12,318 nt of DNA, taken from positions 1 to 12,318 of the forward strand of contig JAJZWK010000042.1 of NCBI GenBank assembly GCA_021846725.1, written 5' to 3'. The position numbers and the translations under genes are program-made. This document shows positions 12,295-12,318 of the stretch, one piece after another. A model generated the notes under the pieces. That model was not told the DNA's origin, made no database searches, and worked only from the letters and a program-made list of their open reading frames with translations. The DNA comes from Actinomycetes bacterium (GTDB lineage: Bacteria; Actinomycetota; Acidimicrobiia; Acidimicrobiales; JAMCPL01). How positions within the stretch are numbered: the first letter of the stretch is position 1; every line of letters starts with the position of its first letter.

Positions 12295-12318
12295 TGTCAA
12301 CTTTCAGAGAGCGCGAAT

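Overview
The window most likely comes from an actinobacterium of moderate G+C. Supporting signs are an actinobacterial-type GT20 trehalose-phosphate synthase, several lipoproteins with Ser/Thr/Gly-rich linkers after the lipobox, and frequent TTG starts. The Acidimicrobiia are a plausible home, but that is a guess from gene style and base composition. No rRNA, tRNA, transposase, integrase or cas gene was seen.

Layout. At the left edge on the + strand are the 3' end of an RND-type efflux pump with a proline-rich tail (3-239) and a two-repeat DUF5666-like lipoprotein (320-952). Everything else is on the - strand, so the transcription order runs from high to low coordinates. It begins with a secreted class 2-type lipase/esterase (12211-11105) and a xylulokinase (11094-9535), which start 10 bp apart behind a consensus sigma70 promoter. 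A 457-bp intergenic region follows, with exact 37-bp direct repeats in a CRISPR-like spacing and then a strong promoter with a perfect LacI-type operator. That promoter starts a sugar operon: binding lipoprotein (9077-7959), LacI regulator (7776-6373), ribokinase-family kinase (6376-5276), ABC ATPase (5283-4396) and ABC permease (4395-3379). The last four genes overlap or abut. An SDR oxidoreductase (3288-2551) and trehalose-6-phosphate synthase OtsA (about 2440-1043) follow at gaps of about 90 bp.

How the parts fit. The binding protein, ATPase and permease form a ribose/fructose-type (CUT2) importer. The LacI protein probably represses it through the palindrome TGTAAGCGCTTACA just downstream of the predicted start point. 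The two sugar kinases would phosphorylate the imported pentose or a derived ketose, and the SDR may oxidise a sugar or polyol. The substrate cannot be read from sequence. No isomerase is present.

Most unusual points: (1) short tandem duplications of 15-18 bp recur across the window, several at gene ends, one duplicating the ribosome-binding site of the ribokinase; (2) long hydrophilic insertions interrupt conserved folds in the LacI regulator (about 90 residues), the xylulokinase (about 35) and the ribokinase (about 16); (3) the 37-bp repeat pair; (4) a consensus ribosome-binding site upstream of otsA that serves a small overlapping ORF rather than otsA itself.
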